Source: Woeseiaceae bacterium (lineage in GTDB: Bacteria; Pseudomonadota; Gammaproteobacteria; Steroidobacterales; Woeseiaceae). From it: DNA of 47,608 nt. Within the stretch, counting starts at the first letter, position 1, and every line of letters begins with the position of its first letter. The notes below the pieces were generated by a model that was not told where the DNA came from, made no database searches, and worked only from the letters and a program-made list of their open reading frames with translations. This document shows positions 1-10,755 of the stretch, in pieces. The stretch lies in NCBI GenBank assembly GCA_013042375.1, contig JABDQH010000070.1, forward strand, positions 1-47,608, written 5' to 3'. The translations under genes and the position numbers were made by a program.

Positions 1-1
1 C

Positions 2-1330
2 TTCTCGCTGTCCGGTAACGGGGAGAAACTCCTCTACTCGGCCAGTAGCGAACTCGGCATCGCCGATCTTGCCGCGGAGCAGGACGCATCCGAAGGCCGG
101 CTCGACCTCGACGACATGGAGTTACTCGTCGATCCGAAGGTCGAGTGGCAGCAGATGTACGTGGACGGCTGGCGGATACTTCGTGACTGGTTCTACGACC
201 CCAATATGCACGGCATGGACTGGGACGGCATTCGCACGAAGTACGAACCGCTCGTGAAGCACGTCGCCCACCGGGCCGATCTCGATTACATCTTCGGCGA
301 GATTGCGGGCGAGATGAATGCGGGACATATCTACGTACAGTCCGGCGACCAGCCCGCGGTCGAACGTCGCGACGGCGGCTTGCTTGGCGCCGAATTCAAA
401 CGCGAGGGTGATGCCTACCGCGTCGACAAGATCTTCCAGGGCGAGACCTGGCAGGCGGCCTTCTACTCACCGCTGGCAGCGCCCGGCGTCGATGTCTCGG
501 TCGGCGACTACATTGTCGCCATCAATGGCGTTTCAACGGCAGGCGCACAGAACTTCTACCAGCTGCTCGAAAACACCGGCGGTGACGTCGTAACGCTTGC
601 CGTCAACGACAGGCCGAACGCACGCGGCAGTCGCGACGTCATGGTCAGGACCGTCACGTCGGAAACCCAGCTGCGTTATCTCGACTGGATCGAGGATCGT
701 GCGCGCCGCGTCGACGAGCTGTCCGGCGGTCGCGTTGGCTACGTGCACCTGCCGAATACGGCGGGCGACGGCAATCGTGAGCTGTTCAAGCGCTTCATGC
801 CGCAGATGAACAAGGACGCCCTGATCATCGACGCACGCTACAACGGCGGTGGCTTTATTCCGGATCGCATGATCGAGCTGGTGTCGCGCAGGCCGCTGAA
901 CTACTGGAAGCGCCGCGGCCTCGAGCCCCTGGCTACACCGGCCTTCTCGCACACCGGCCCCAAGGCGACGCTGATCAATGGCTATTCGTCGTCGGGTGGC
1001 GACGCGTTCCCTTATTACTTCAGGAAACTCGGGCTGGGGCCGCTCATCGGCACGCGCACCTGGGGCGGCCTGATCGGCATTTCCGGCAATCCATCACTCG
1101 CAGATGGCGGCAGCATCCTGGCGTCGACATTCCGTTTTATGGACACCGACAACGAATGGGCTGTAGAAAACGAAGGCGTCTCCCCGGACATCGAAGTTGT
1201 CGATCGACCCGAACTCGTTGCCGCGGGCGAGGACCCGACGCTCGAGGCAGCGGTCAGGTACCTGCTGGCAGAGCTCGGGAAGACACCGCCGGTCAAGGTA
1301 GAAGCGCCGCCGGCACCAACGGATTTCTGA
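2..1330 (+). CDS. Tricorn-type S41 serine peptidase, C-terminal part (5' truncated)
   Basis: The reading frame is open from the window edge, so only the C-terminal about 442 residues are present. The order seen is a tricorn core segment (motifs EWQQMYVDGWRILRDWFYDP and DWDGIRTKY), a PDZ-like domain (GDYIVAINGV) and the S41 catalytic domain. The nucleophile Ser is in the motif YSSSGGDAFPYYF, followed by GTRTWGGLIGI, which forms the oxyanion/substrate region. Tricorn proteins carry an N-terminal beta-propeller, which would lie upstream of the window. They degrade peptides, and bacterial secreted versions are common in marine gammaproteobacteria. The gene ends 9 nt from the stop of the convergent methyltransferase-like gene, with no obvious terminator between them. 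Family assignment is firm. Substrate and location cannot be read because the N-terminus is missing. Confidence 0.9.
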   Translation, partial: FSLSGNGEKLLYSASSELGIADLAAEQDASEGRLDLDDMELLVDPKVEWQQMYVDGWRILRDWFYDPNMHGMDWDGIRTKYEPLVKHVAHRADLDYIFGEIAGEMNAGHIYVQSGDQPAVERRDGGLLGAEFKREGDAYRVDKIFQGETWQAAFYSPLAAPGVDVSVGDYIVAINGVSTAGAQNFYQLLENTGGDVVTLAVNDRPNARGSRDVMVRTVTSETQLRYLDWIEDRARRVDELSGGRVGYVHLPNTAGDGNRELFKRFMPQMNKDALIIDARYNGGGFIPDRMIELVSRRPLNYWKRRGLEPLATPAFSHTGPKATLINGYSSSGGDAFPYYFRKLGLGPLIGTRTWGGLIGISGNPSLADGGSILASTFRFMDTDNEWAVENEGVSPDIEVVDRPELVAAGEDPTLEAAVRYLLAELGKTPPVKVEAPPAPTDF

Positions 1331-1339
1331 GCAAGATAT

Positions 1340-2239
1340 TCATTCGGGTTTGCGAAACTTCAACGTCATGCGGTTGGATTCGCCGACCGCGGCATATTTG
1401 GCCCTGAGCTCCTCATCGTCGCCACTGGTTGCAAACGACGGCGGCAGGCGCCACACGATGTCTTCCTCGGTTGGCTGGTCTTTCGGGTTCGCGTTGATGT
1501 CGCTTTCGGCGACAAACTCGAAACCGGCCGCCTCGGCCACGGCAATTACGAAACTCTTCTTGAGGTAGCCGTGGCTGCCATCGGCGAACTCGTCCGACAT
1601 GTCGTCGCGCGCGTGATGTTGCACGACGCCAAACGTACCGCCCGGTTTCAAGACCGCGAATGCGTCGGCGAGCGCCATCGTCAGGAAGCCGCCTTGTGAC
1701 TCGTAGTTTGCGAGGTTGTGCAGCACTCGTGGGAAAAACACTACGTCAGCTGTGCCGTGAAATTTCTCGGGTAGGGAGCCCATGACGACCGCTTCGATCG
1801 ATGCGCCCGACTCACCGCGCCACTCCTCGGCGCCCGCCGGCCAGTCCGTCAGCCAGGTGCTGCGTTTCGCAATGAATTCCTCTGTCCCGAAGTTGAAATT
1901 CGGCCATATTGCCATCGGATAATCGGCACCGATGAGACGGCCCTCTGCGCCGAGCCAGGGCAACAACAGCTTGGTGTACCAGCCACCGCCCGGGAGGCCC
2001 TCAACGACAGTCATGCCGGGTTCGATGCCAAAGAACTCCAGCGTTTCCCCTGGGTTTCGAAATGCGTAACGAGCCCGCACTTCCTCGGGCTGTGCCGCGA
2101 GCAGCGCCTCCAGCGTCATTTGTTCGGCCGCGGCCTCGGCAGCGGGTTGCACTTCGGGTGCGGCCTCGGCAGCGGGCTCGGGTGCCCGTTGGCAGCCGAA
2201 TACGAGCAGAAACGAAAGTACGACAATGCTGTATTTCAT
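1340..2239 (-). CDS. Lipoprotein-anchored class I SAM methyltransferase-like protein
   Basis: 299 residues from the ATG at 2239. This start is chosen because it begins a clean lipoprotein signal peptide ending in VFGC, followed by an Ala/Glu/Pro-rich linker (residues about 20-45). An upstream ATG would add nine residues before the signal. The body has a Rossmann methyltransferase shape: motif I-like VVEGLPGGGWYTKLL, an acidic strand end (LIGADYP), and a C-terminal region with LKPGGTFGVVQHHAR typical of class I enzymes. Similar predicted periplasmic proteins are annotated only as methyltransferases. SAM is not known to be available in the periplasm, so catalytic activity there is doubtful. The protein may have been repurposed. 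The true substrate is unknown. The gene stands alone and faces the S41 peptidase gene. Confidence 0.8.
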   Translation of the reverse strand: MKYSIVVLSFLLVFGCQRAPEPAAEAAPEVQPAAEAAAEQMTLEALLAAQPEEVRARYAFRNPGETLEFFGIEPGMTVVEGLPGGGWYTKLLLPWLGAEGRLIGADYPMAIWPNFNFGTEEFIAKRSTWLTDWPAGAEEWRGESGASIEAVVMGSLPEKFHGTADVVFFPRVLHNLANYESQGGFLTMALADAFAVLKPGGTFGVVQHHARDDMSDEFADGSHGYLKKSFVIAVAEAAGFEFVAESDINANPKDQPTEEDIVWRLPPSFATSGDDEELRAKYAAVGESNRMTLKFRKPE

Positions 2240-2335
2240 CGTGATCACCTGGGAGCGCCTGTCCAATGAGTCGCGAATTATGCGTCAGTCGGGACCGCTC
2301 AACAATGCGCTCATGTTCCGGGGTGGGATGGACTC

Positions 2336-2405
2336 GGATCGCCCTGGGGCGATCCTCACCCCTTCGGGGCGCACAGCGTGCGTCCAAAATCGCTGCGCGA
2401 TTTTG
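2336..2405. repeat. Hairpin-cluster repeat, copy 1
   Basis: Four hairpins stand side by side: 2336-2344/2347-2355 (GGATCGCCC/GGGCGATCC), 2359-2362/2366-2369 (CCCC/GGGG), 2370-2374/2378-2382 (CGCAC/GTGCG) and 2385-2393/2397-2405 (CAAAATCGC, loop TGC, GCGATTTTG). The right half matches the cluster at 2645-2693, sharing GCGTGCGTCCAAA and TTGTCGAA. It lies between the methyltransferase-like gene and the tRNA-Ser terminator. Its lack of a reading frame and its paired structure suggest a REP-like repeat rather than a gene. Confidence 0.65.
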
Positions 2406-2445
2406 TCGAACAGGGTTTTCATCCCTGAGCCTCTGCCGGAAATCA

Positions 2446-2472
2446 AAAATGGGGCCACAAGGGCCCCATTTT
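2446..2472 (-). terminator. Rho-independent terminator of tRNA-Ser
   Basis: An 11-bp stem (AAAATGGGGCC/GGCCCCATTTT) with a 5-nt loop begins 7 nt after the tRNA CCA end. On the minus strand it is followed by a T-rich tract (TTTTTGATTT). Position and orientation fit termination of the tRNA-Ser transcript. Confidence 0.85.
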
Positions 2473-2477
2473 CAATT

Positions 2478-2570
<93 letters not shown>

Positions 2571-2584
2571 ATAGGTCTGTTCAG

Positions 2585-2590
2585 ATTTTA
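2585..2590 (-). promoter_or_regulatory. Candidate -10 box for tRNA-Ser
   Basis: On the minus strand TAAAAT lies 14 nt before the first tRNA base. No good -35 is visible at the expected distance. That position falls in the hairpin GGCGTCC-GCA-GGACGCC (2595-2611). If this is the promoter, the neighbouring repeat has landed on its upstream half. Confidence 0.45.
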
Positions 2591-2594
2591 AGCA

Positions 2595-2691
2595 GGCGTC
2601 CTGCGGACGCCAGTACACCTGATTTGACTCGTCGCTGCGCTCCTCGCCCTGCGGGCGCACTGCGTGCGTCCAAACGGCTGCGCCGTTTGTC
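2595..2691. repeat. Hairpin cluster with TGC loops, copy 2
   Basis: Four perfect stems all close on the same TGC loop: GGCGTCC/GGACGCC (2595-2611), CGCCC/GGGCG (2645-2657), CGCAC/GTGCG (2656-2668, sharing bases with the previous stem) and CAAACGGC/GCCGTTTG (2671-2689). The last stem corresponds to CAAAATCGC/GCGATTTTG in copy 1, with both arms changed together. The first stem lies outside, and the others inside, the interruption of the broken tRNA-Ser. Confidence 0.65.
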
Positions 2692-2726
2692 GAATCAGGC
2701 CCGTTCGGGAACGAAGGCACCTCTCC
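2613..2726 (-). pseudogene. Broken tRNA-Ser 5' half, split at the anticodon loop by a hairpin cluster
   Basis: Read on the minus strand, 2726-2716 is GGAGAGGTGCC, identical to the start of the intact tRNA-Ser. After 8 altered bases in the D arm, 2707-2692 is CGAACGGGCCTGATTC, again identical. The anticodon loop is then interrupted by about 66 nt (2626-2691), and the other side of the anticodon stem resumes as AAATCAGGTGTAC (2625-2613). The variable arm, T arm and 3' acceptor are missing; the hairpin GGCGTCC-GCA-GGACGCC follows instead. It sits in tandem with, and in the same direction as, the intact tRNA 42 nt away, so it most likely began as a duplicate. It cannot make a functional tRNA as it stands. 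Confidence 0.75.
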
Positions 2727-2742
2727 CGTCGTGGGGCGCCGA

Positions 2743-2757
2743 TATTGGTGACCAATA
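2743..2757. promoter_or_regulatory. Perfect 15-nt palindrome upstream of mltF
   Basis: TATTGGT-G-ACCAATA is a perfect inverted repeat 43 nt before the mltF start codon. It could be an operator for mltF. No regulator can be named from the sequence, and a second copy was not found in the window. Confidence 0.35.
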
Positions 2758-2800
2758 GATACAAAGTCAAGGGTCCATTCGCCCCCGCCGGTGCGATAAT

Positions 2801-4222
2801 ATGGTGATCTTAGGGTACTGGAAGCGACACTTGCGGCCGTTACTCATCATCCTGTTGGCGGGCCTGATCGGAACCTGTTCCTCGCCGCCCGCCCTTCTCG
2901 ACCAGGTGGTCGATCTCGGCGAGTTGCGCGTCGTCACGCGCAACAGCCCGACCTCGTACACCGTGAGTCCTGACGGCCCTGCGGGTCCCGAGTACGATCT
3001 CGTCCAGTCGTTCGCCGACGAACTCGGCGTGCGGCTCGTCATCAACTCGGTCGACAGCGTTTCCGAGATCGTGCCCAGACTCCTGTCTGGCGAAGCGCAC
3101 ATGGCCGCGGCCGGCCTGTCGATCACGGACTCGCGCCGCGAGTACCTGCATTTCGGGCATCCCTACGAATCGGTCGACGTCCACCTGATATACAAGCTCG
3201 GCACGGGCCGGCCGCGCCGCATCGAGGACATCCTCGACCGCTCGATCGAGGTGCTCGCCTCGAGCAGCCATGTCGAAATCCTCGAATCGCTACAGCGCAA
3301 GTATCCGGAGCTGACCTGGACAGAGAATGCCGACGTCGAGGCCGCGGATCTTCTGACGAAAGTCGCCATGGGGGAAGTGGACCTGACGATCGCCGACAGC
3401 CCCGACTTCGCGATCCAGCGCCACTTCTACCCCAGCCTGCGCGTCGCGCTCGACCTGCATGTCGACGACCCGATCGCGTGGGCCTTTCCGAAGGGGGCGG
3501 GCGACTCGTTGCTGGCACGTGCCGACGAGTTCGTCATGGCCGCGGACGACTCGGGCATGCTCGCCCGCGTACACGACCGTTACTATGGCCACATCAAGAA
3601 ATACGACTATGTCGGCACGCGTAACTTCATTCGCCATTACGCGAGCCGTCTGCCACGCTATCGCGCCATGTTCGAGGCGGCGGGTGCCGAGTACGGCGTC
3701 GACTGGCGATTGCTCGCCGCGATCGGCTACCAGGAGTCACACTGGCGCGCGAATGCCGTTTCGCCGACCGGCGTTCGCGGCATCATGATGCTTACAGAGG
3801 CGACGGCCGATTACCTCGGGCTCGAGGATCGCGAGGACCCGGAGTCCAGCATCTTCGGCGGCGCACGTTATTTCCTGCGCCAGACCGAGCGCGTACCCGA
3901 CACCGTGGACGAGCCGGACCGGACGTGGATGGCGCTCGCAGCGTACAACGTCGGTTTCTATCACCTCAAGGACGCGCGCATGATCGCCGAATGGCAGGGC
4001 GGCGACCCGGATTCCTGGATCGACATCAGCGCCGCGCTGCCGCTGAAAGCACAGCACAAGTGGTATTCCCGGGTTCCGTATGGATACGCGCGCGGCTGGG
4101 AGCCCGTGCTCTACGTCAACAACATTCGCGCCTATTACGACATCCTCATCTGGCTCACCGAGCAGGAGGAGACCGAAGAGGCCGAGACCCTGCCCGACCT
4201 CAGCCACGACCCGACGGCCTAG
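2801..4222 (+). CDS. mltF: Membrane-bound lytic murein transglycosylase F
   Basis: 473 residues. After an N-terminal hydrophobic segment (residues 11-25) comes a periplasmic solute-binding-like domain (about 40-265), then a lytic transglycosylase (SLT/GEWL) domain (about 285-455). The catalytic Glu312 is in GYQESHWRANAVSPTG, followed by the family motif GIMMLTEATADYLG and AAYNVG. MltF cleaves peptidoglycan between MurNAc and GlcNAc, forming 1,6-anhydro ends, and its N-terminal domain modulates activity. The sequence IGTC near residue 25 resembles a lipobox only weakly, since Thr at -1 is unusual; anchoring by an uncleaved signal is equally possible. The ATG at 2801 directly follows GATAAT. 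The gene converges on tadA with a 13-nt gap. Confidence 0.93.
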   Translation: MVILGYWKRHLRPLLIILLAGLIGTCSSPPALLDQVVDLGELRVVTRNSPTSYTVSPDGPAGPEYDLVQSFADELGVRLVINSVDSVSEIVPRLLSGEAHMAAAGLSITDSRREYLHFGHPYESVDVHLIYKLGTGRPRRIEDILDRSIEVLASSSHVEILESLQRKYPELTWTENADVEAADLLTKVAMGEVDLTIADSPDFAIQRHFYPSLRVALDLHVDDPIAWAFPKGAGDSLLARADEFVMAADDSGMLARVHDRYYGHIKKYDYVGTRNFIRHYASRLPRYRAMFEAAGAEYGVDWRLLAAIGYQESHWRANAVSPTGVRGIMMLTEATADYLGLEDREDPESSIFGGARYFLRQTERVPDTVDEPDRTWMALAAYNVGFYHLKDARMIAEWQGGDPDSWIDISAALPLKAQHKWYSRVPYGYARGWEPVLYVNNIRAYYDILIWLTEQEETEEAETLPDLSHDPTA

Positions 4223-4235
4223 GGAAAGATTAGCG

Positions 4236-4694
4236 CTAGCGGCGCTCCGCGAAGAACGCCTTGAGCAACTCGCCCGACTCGTCGGCGAGCAGTCCGCCGT
4301 TGACCTCGAAGCGATGATTGAGCGCACGTGACTCGGCCAGGTCTTCCACGCTGCCCAGTGCGCCCGCTTTTGCATCGTAGGCGCCGAAGACGACGCGGGC
4401 GATGCGCGCCTGCGCGATCGCGCCTACGCACATGACGCAGGGCTCGAGCGTGACGTAGAGCGTTGCCCCGACGAGGCGATGGTTGCCAACCGCGGCTGCC
4501 GCGCTGCGCAGCGCCAGCAGCTCCGCGTGACCGGCCGGGTCGGCATCGACAATCGTCCTGTTGTGCGCCGACGCGATGATCGCCCCGCCGGCAACGACGA
4601 CTGCGCCGACGGGCACCTCACCGTCATCGGACGCTGCCGCCGCTTCAGCCAGCGCCGCCCGCATGCACGCAACGTCCTGCTCCGACCAGTCCAT
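4236..4694 (-). CDS. tadA: tRNA-specific adenosine deaminase
   Basis: 152 residues, the usual length. Zinc is held by His56 of the HAE motif (GHAELLALRSA), with Glu58 as proton shuttle, and by Cys86 and Cys89 of PCVMC. TadA converts A34 to inosine in tRNA-Arg(ACG) so that it can read CGU, CGC and CGA codons. It acts in the cytoplasm as a dimer. It is the last gene of the guaB-guaA-sulfotransferase-tadA series; its start codon lies 1 nt after the stop of the sulfotransferase gene, so translation is probably coupled. The start at 4694 (MDWSEQDVACMRAAL) matches the usual TadA N-terminus. Nothing unusual is seen. Confidence 0.96.
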   Translation of the reverse strand: MDWSEQDVACMRAALAEAAAASDDGEVPVGAVVVAGGAIIASAHNRTIVDADPAGHAELLALRSAAAAVGNHRLVGATLYVTLEPCVMCVGAIAQARIARVVFGAYDAKAGALGSVEDLAESRALNHRFEVNGGLLADESGELLKAFFAERR

Positions 4695-4695
4695 G

Positions 4696-6297
4696 TCAGC
4701 GCTCCAGTGCCTCTGTCAGCGGTCGCAGGCGATCTTCGTAGCGCCTCCATGCTTGTGAGCTGCCCTGGTACATCTCGCGCCGCACCTGCGTCGCGCTCAG
4801 CGTCCGCACCCTCCGCTTCGTGCGATGGAAGTCGAGGCACGACTCCTGCCAGTCCAGACCGCAGTACGCCAGCAGGTTCCGGGTTCCCTGTTCCTGGTTC
4901 TCGGTCAGCGCTTCGTAGCTGAGGTCGCAGATCCTGTCGCGGAAGCGCTCGCGCCAGAATGCCATGAGGTCCTCGTAGAGCCTGTAGTACTCGGCGAGAT
5001 CGCGCAGGTCACAGCCGTAACCGTGTCCCTCGTCAGGAAAGTAATGCTTGTAGATCGACCAGCACGTCGCCGTGGCATCCCGCTGCACGTGCACGACTTT
5101 CGCTTCGGGCAAGGCCGTCAGGATGTGGCCCAGCCAGCGGAAGTTCATCGGCATCTTGTCCGTCACGACCTTCTCGGACACGCCGAGCGCGTCGAGGGAC
5201 TCCAGGTAGCCTCGGCGCACGGCATCACTGTCGATGCGCGGGAGGGTCGGCACCACGAGGTGATTCATGGTCTCCAGTTCGCCCGCGCCGTGCACCGCGT
5301 CATGCGTCGCCAGGATCTGTTCCACGAGCGAGGTCCCGGAACGCATCATGCCGACGATGAAGATTGGCAGGACCGCGGCAGGTTCCTGCGGCTCGACGGC
5401 GGCCGGCGCTTCGCCCGCGAACATGTCCCTGAGCTCGGCGAACAGCTGCCTGTCCGCGTCGATGTTGTATCCGAGTTCCTGCCCGCGGAGGCGATTGCCC
5501 TCCTCCAGCCGATCGAAGCTCTTCTCGTATTGCCCGATATCCTCGTACGCCTTCGCAGCCGCGAAGCAGAGTTCCGTGCGTCCCGGAACGCGCTCGCCCG
5601 ACAGGAGGCGCTCGAGGATTTCGATCTGTGCGTCGCCCTCCTCGTAGGTCTTCAGGGCGCTGAGGTTGCGGTGTGCTGGTGCAAGATCGGGCCTGAGGCG
5701 AAGCGCGTTCTCGTAGCTCGCGATCGCCGCGTCGAGTTCGCCAAGGTCCTTGAGCGCGTTTGCACGATTGTAGTAAGCGTCTGCGAAGTCGGGCTTCAGC
5801 GTGATCGCCTTGTCGTAGTTGCCGACGCTATCCGCGAAACGACCGAGCCCTTTCAGGGCATTGCCACGGTTGCTGTAAGCCTCGGCGAAATCCGGCCTGG
5901 CCCGGATCGCTTCGTCGAAGGCTTTCACGGCCTCGTCGAACCTGCCCTGTGACTGCAGGGTCGAGCCCAGGAGGTTGTTGACGAGCGCCGACTGCGGGAA
6001 TTCGCCCAGCAGCCTCCTGCAGGATTTCTCGGCCGCCTCGAGGTGGCCGGCGTTGTACGCGTGGATCAACGCCTCCATTTCCCGCGGCGCAGGCTCACTC
6101 CCGGCCTGCTTCGACGCCGCCCGCTGCAGTTTGCGGATCGCCTTCTTTGCAACCGGATGATCCGGCTGCTGTCTCAGCACCGCACTGAACAGCTGTGCGG
6201 CCAGGGCGTTGTCCCCGCGTTTGCTGGCTTTCTTGGCGCGGGACAGCGCTTCCCTGATCGTCAGTGGCGGAGATTGCGACAACCCCGCTATTCCCAC
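4696..6297 (-). CDS. TPR-repeat sulfotransferase
   Basis: 533 residues if the GTG at 6297 is used, which overlaps the guaA stop by 10 nt; a later start near residue 10 cannot be excluded. Residues about 70-240 are tetratricopeptide repeats (for example [20 protein letters not shown] and the two following units). Residues about 295-520 form a sulfotransferase domain with the PAPS 5'-phosphosulfate loop [18 protein letters not shown] and a 3'-phosphate region around [20 protein letters not shown]. Family members move sulfate from PAPS to a hydroxyl or amine acceptor. The TPR part probably selects a protein or glycan partner. No acceptor can be predicted. Placement inside the GMP-synthesis operon is odd, since no direct pathway link is known. 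Confidence 0.9.
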   Translation of the reverse strand: MGIAGLSQSPPLTIREALSRAKKASKRGDNALAAQLFSAVLRQQPDHPVAKKAIRKLQRAASKQAGSEPAPREMEALIHAYNAGHLEAAEKSCRRLLGEFPQSALVNNLLGSTLQSQGRFDEAVKAFDEAIRARPDFAEAYSNRGNALKGLGRFADSVGNYDKAITLKPDFADAYYNRANALKDLGELDAAIASYENALRLRPDLAPAHRNLSALKTYEEGDAQIEILERLLSGERVPGRTELCFAAAKAYEDIGQYEKSFDRLEEGNRLRGQELGYNIDADRQLFAELRDMFAGEAPAAVEPQEPAAVLPIFIVGMMRSGTSLVEQILATHDAVHGAGELETMNHLVVPTLPRIDSDAVRRGYLESLDALGVSEKVVTDKMPMNFRWLGHILTALPEAKVVHVQRDATATCWSIYKHYFPDEGHGYGCDLRDLAEYYRLYEDLMAFWRERFRDRICDLSYEALTENQEQGTRNLLAYCGLDWQESCLDFHRTKRRVRTLSATQVRREMYQGSSQAWRRYEDRLRPLTEALER

Positions 6298-7850
6298 TCG
6301 ATCGTGGCGGGCGGCTTGCCGGAAATGTCGTAAACGACGCGCGAGATCCCGTCGACCTCGTTGATGATGCGCAGGCTGACGTGCTCGAGGAATTCGTAGG
6401 GCAAGCGGGCCCAGCGAGCCGTCATGAAATCGATGGTCTCCACGGCACGCAGCGCGATCACGTACTCGTAGCGCCGGCCATCGCCCATCACGCCGACCGA
6501 CTTGACGGGCAGGAACACGGCGAAGGCCTGGCTCGTCTCATCGTAGAGCTTCTGCTCATGCAGCTCTTCGATGAAGATATCGTCGGCCAGCTGCAGGAGC
6601 TTCGCGTACTCAGGTTTAACCTCGCCGAGAATCCGCACGCCGAGGCCCGGACCCGGGAACGGGTGGCGGTACACCATCTCGCGCGGCAGGCCGAGTTCGA
6701 GGCCGATCTTGCGCACCTCGTCCTTGAACAGCTCCCTGAGCGGTTCGACGAGCTTCATGCGCATCTTCTCGGGCAGGCCGCCGACATTGTGATGCGACTT
6801 GATGACGTGCGCCTTGCCGGTCTTGGCACCGGCCGACTCGATGACGTCCGGGTAGATCGTGCCCTGCGCCAGCCACTCGATGCCTTCGAGCTTGTGGGCC
6901 TCCTCGTCAAACACCTCGATGAACTGGCCGCCGATGATCTTGCGCTTTTCTTCGGGGTCTTCGACTCCGTCGAGCGCCGCGAAGAAACGATCGGCCGCGT
7001 TCACGCGAATCACATTGATGTGCATGTGCTCGGCGAACGTCTCCATAACCTGGTCGCCCTCGTGGTGACGCAACAGGCCGTGGTCGACGAACACGCACAC
7101 GAGCTGGTCGCCGATCGCCTCGTGCAGCAGCGCCGCCACGACCGACGAATCGACGCCGCCCGATAACCCGAGCAGGACCTTGCCGTCGCCGACCGTGTCG
7201 CGCACCTGCTCGATTGCGTCCGCGACAATATTGCCGGGCGTCCAGTCGCCCGGGCACGCGCAGACCTGGTGCACGAAGCGCCTCAGGATCGCCAACCCCT
7301 GCGGCGTGTGCGTGACCTCGGGGTGGAACTGCACGCCGAAGAAGTTGCGCTCGGTGTCTTCCATCGCGGCCAGCGGCGAGTTGGCGCTCGATGCCGTCGC
7401 GACGAAGCCCGGCGGCAGTGCTTCGACGCGGTCGCCGTGGCTCATCCAGACCTTGAGCATGGCGTGGCTGGCTTCGTCGCTGAGCCCGTGCAGCAGCGCG
7501 CATTCCGCGGGCTCGATCTCGGCATAGCCGAACTCGCGATGACTCGAGGCCTCGACCTGGCCGCCGAGCTGCGCGGCCATCGTCTGCATGCCGTAGCAAA
7601 TCCCGAGCACGGGCACGCCGAGCTCGAACACGACCTGCGGCGCGCGCGGCGGGTCCTCGAGATTCACGGACTCGGGGCCGCCCGAGAGAATGATGCCGCT
7701 CGGTGCGAACGCGCGAATCGCGTCCGCCGACATGTCCCACGGATGGATTTCGGAGTAGACGCCGACTTCGCGGACGCGCCGCGCGATCAATTGCGTGTAC
7801 TGGCTGCCGAAATCGAGGATCAGCAGCTTATGGGCATGAATGTCTTTCAT
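6288..7850 (-). CDS. guaA: GMP synthase (glutamine-hydrolysing)
   Basis: 520 residues, close to the 525 of E. coli. The N-terminal glutamine amidotransferase domain (1-200) has the nucleophile Cys85 in VLGICYGMQ and the His of FHPEVTHT. The ATP pyrophosphatase domain carries the PP-loop [12 protein letters not shown] near residue 230, and the C-terminal dimerisation domain ends with the conserved KPPATIEWE. It converts XMP, ATP and glutamine to GMP in the cytoplasm. guaB precedes it by 17 nt, giving the standard guaBA operon that makes GMP from IMP. The stop overlaps the start of the sulfotransferase gene. Confidence 0.98.
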   Translation of the reverse strand: MKDIHAHKLLILDFGSQYTQLIARRVREVGVYSEIHPWDMSADAIRAFAPSGIILSGGPESVNLEDPPRAPQVVFELGVPVLGICYGMQTMAAQLGGQVEASSHREFGYAEIEPAECALLHGLSDEASHAMLKVWMSHGDRVEALPPGFVATASSANSPLAAMEDTERNFFGVQFHPEVTHTPQGLAILRRFVHQVCACPGDWTPGNIVADAIEQVRDTVGDGKVLLGLSGGVDSSVVAALLHEAIGDQLVCVFVDHGLLRHHEGDQVMETFAEHMHINVIRVNAADRFFAALDGVEDPEEKRKIIGGQFIEVFDEEAHKLEGIEWLAQGTIYPDVIESAGAKTGKAHVIKSHHNVGGLPEKMRMKLVEPLRELFKDEVRKIGLELGLPREMVYRHPFPGPGLGVRILGEVKPEYAKLLQLADDIFIEELHEQKLYDETSQAFAVFLPVKSVGVMGDGRRYEYVIALRAVETIDFMTARWARLPYEFLEHVSLRIINEVDGISRVVYDISGKPPATIEWE

Positions 7851-7867
7851 GACGCCTCAGTGAGCCA

Positions 7868-10751
<2,884 letters not shown>

Positions 10752-10755
<4 letters not shown>

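Noticed and set aside
4825..5952. 375-codon open frame on the plus strand opposite the TPR-sulfotransferase
   Set aside because: Composition is that of a mirror frame. The minus-strand gene has clear PAPS and TPR motifs.
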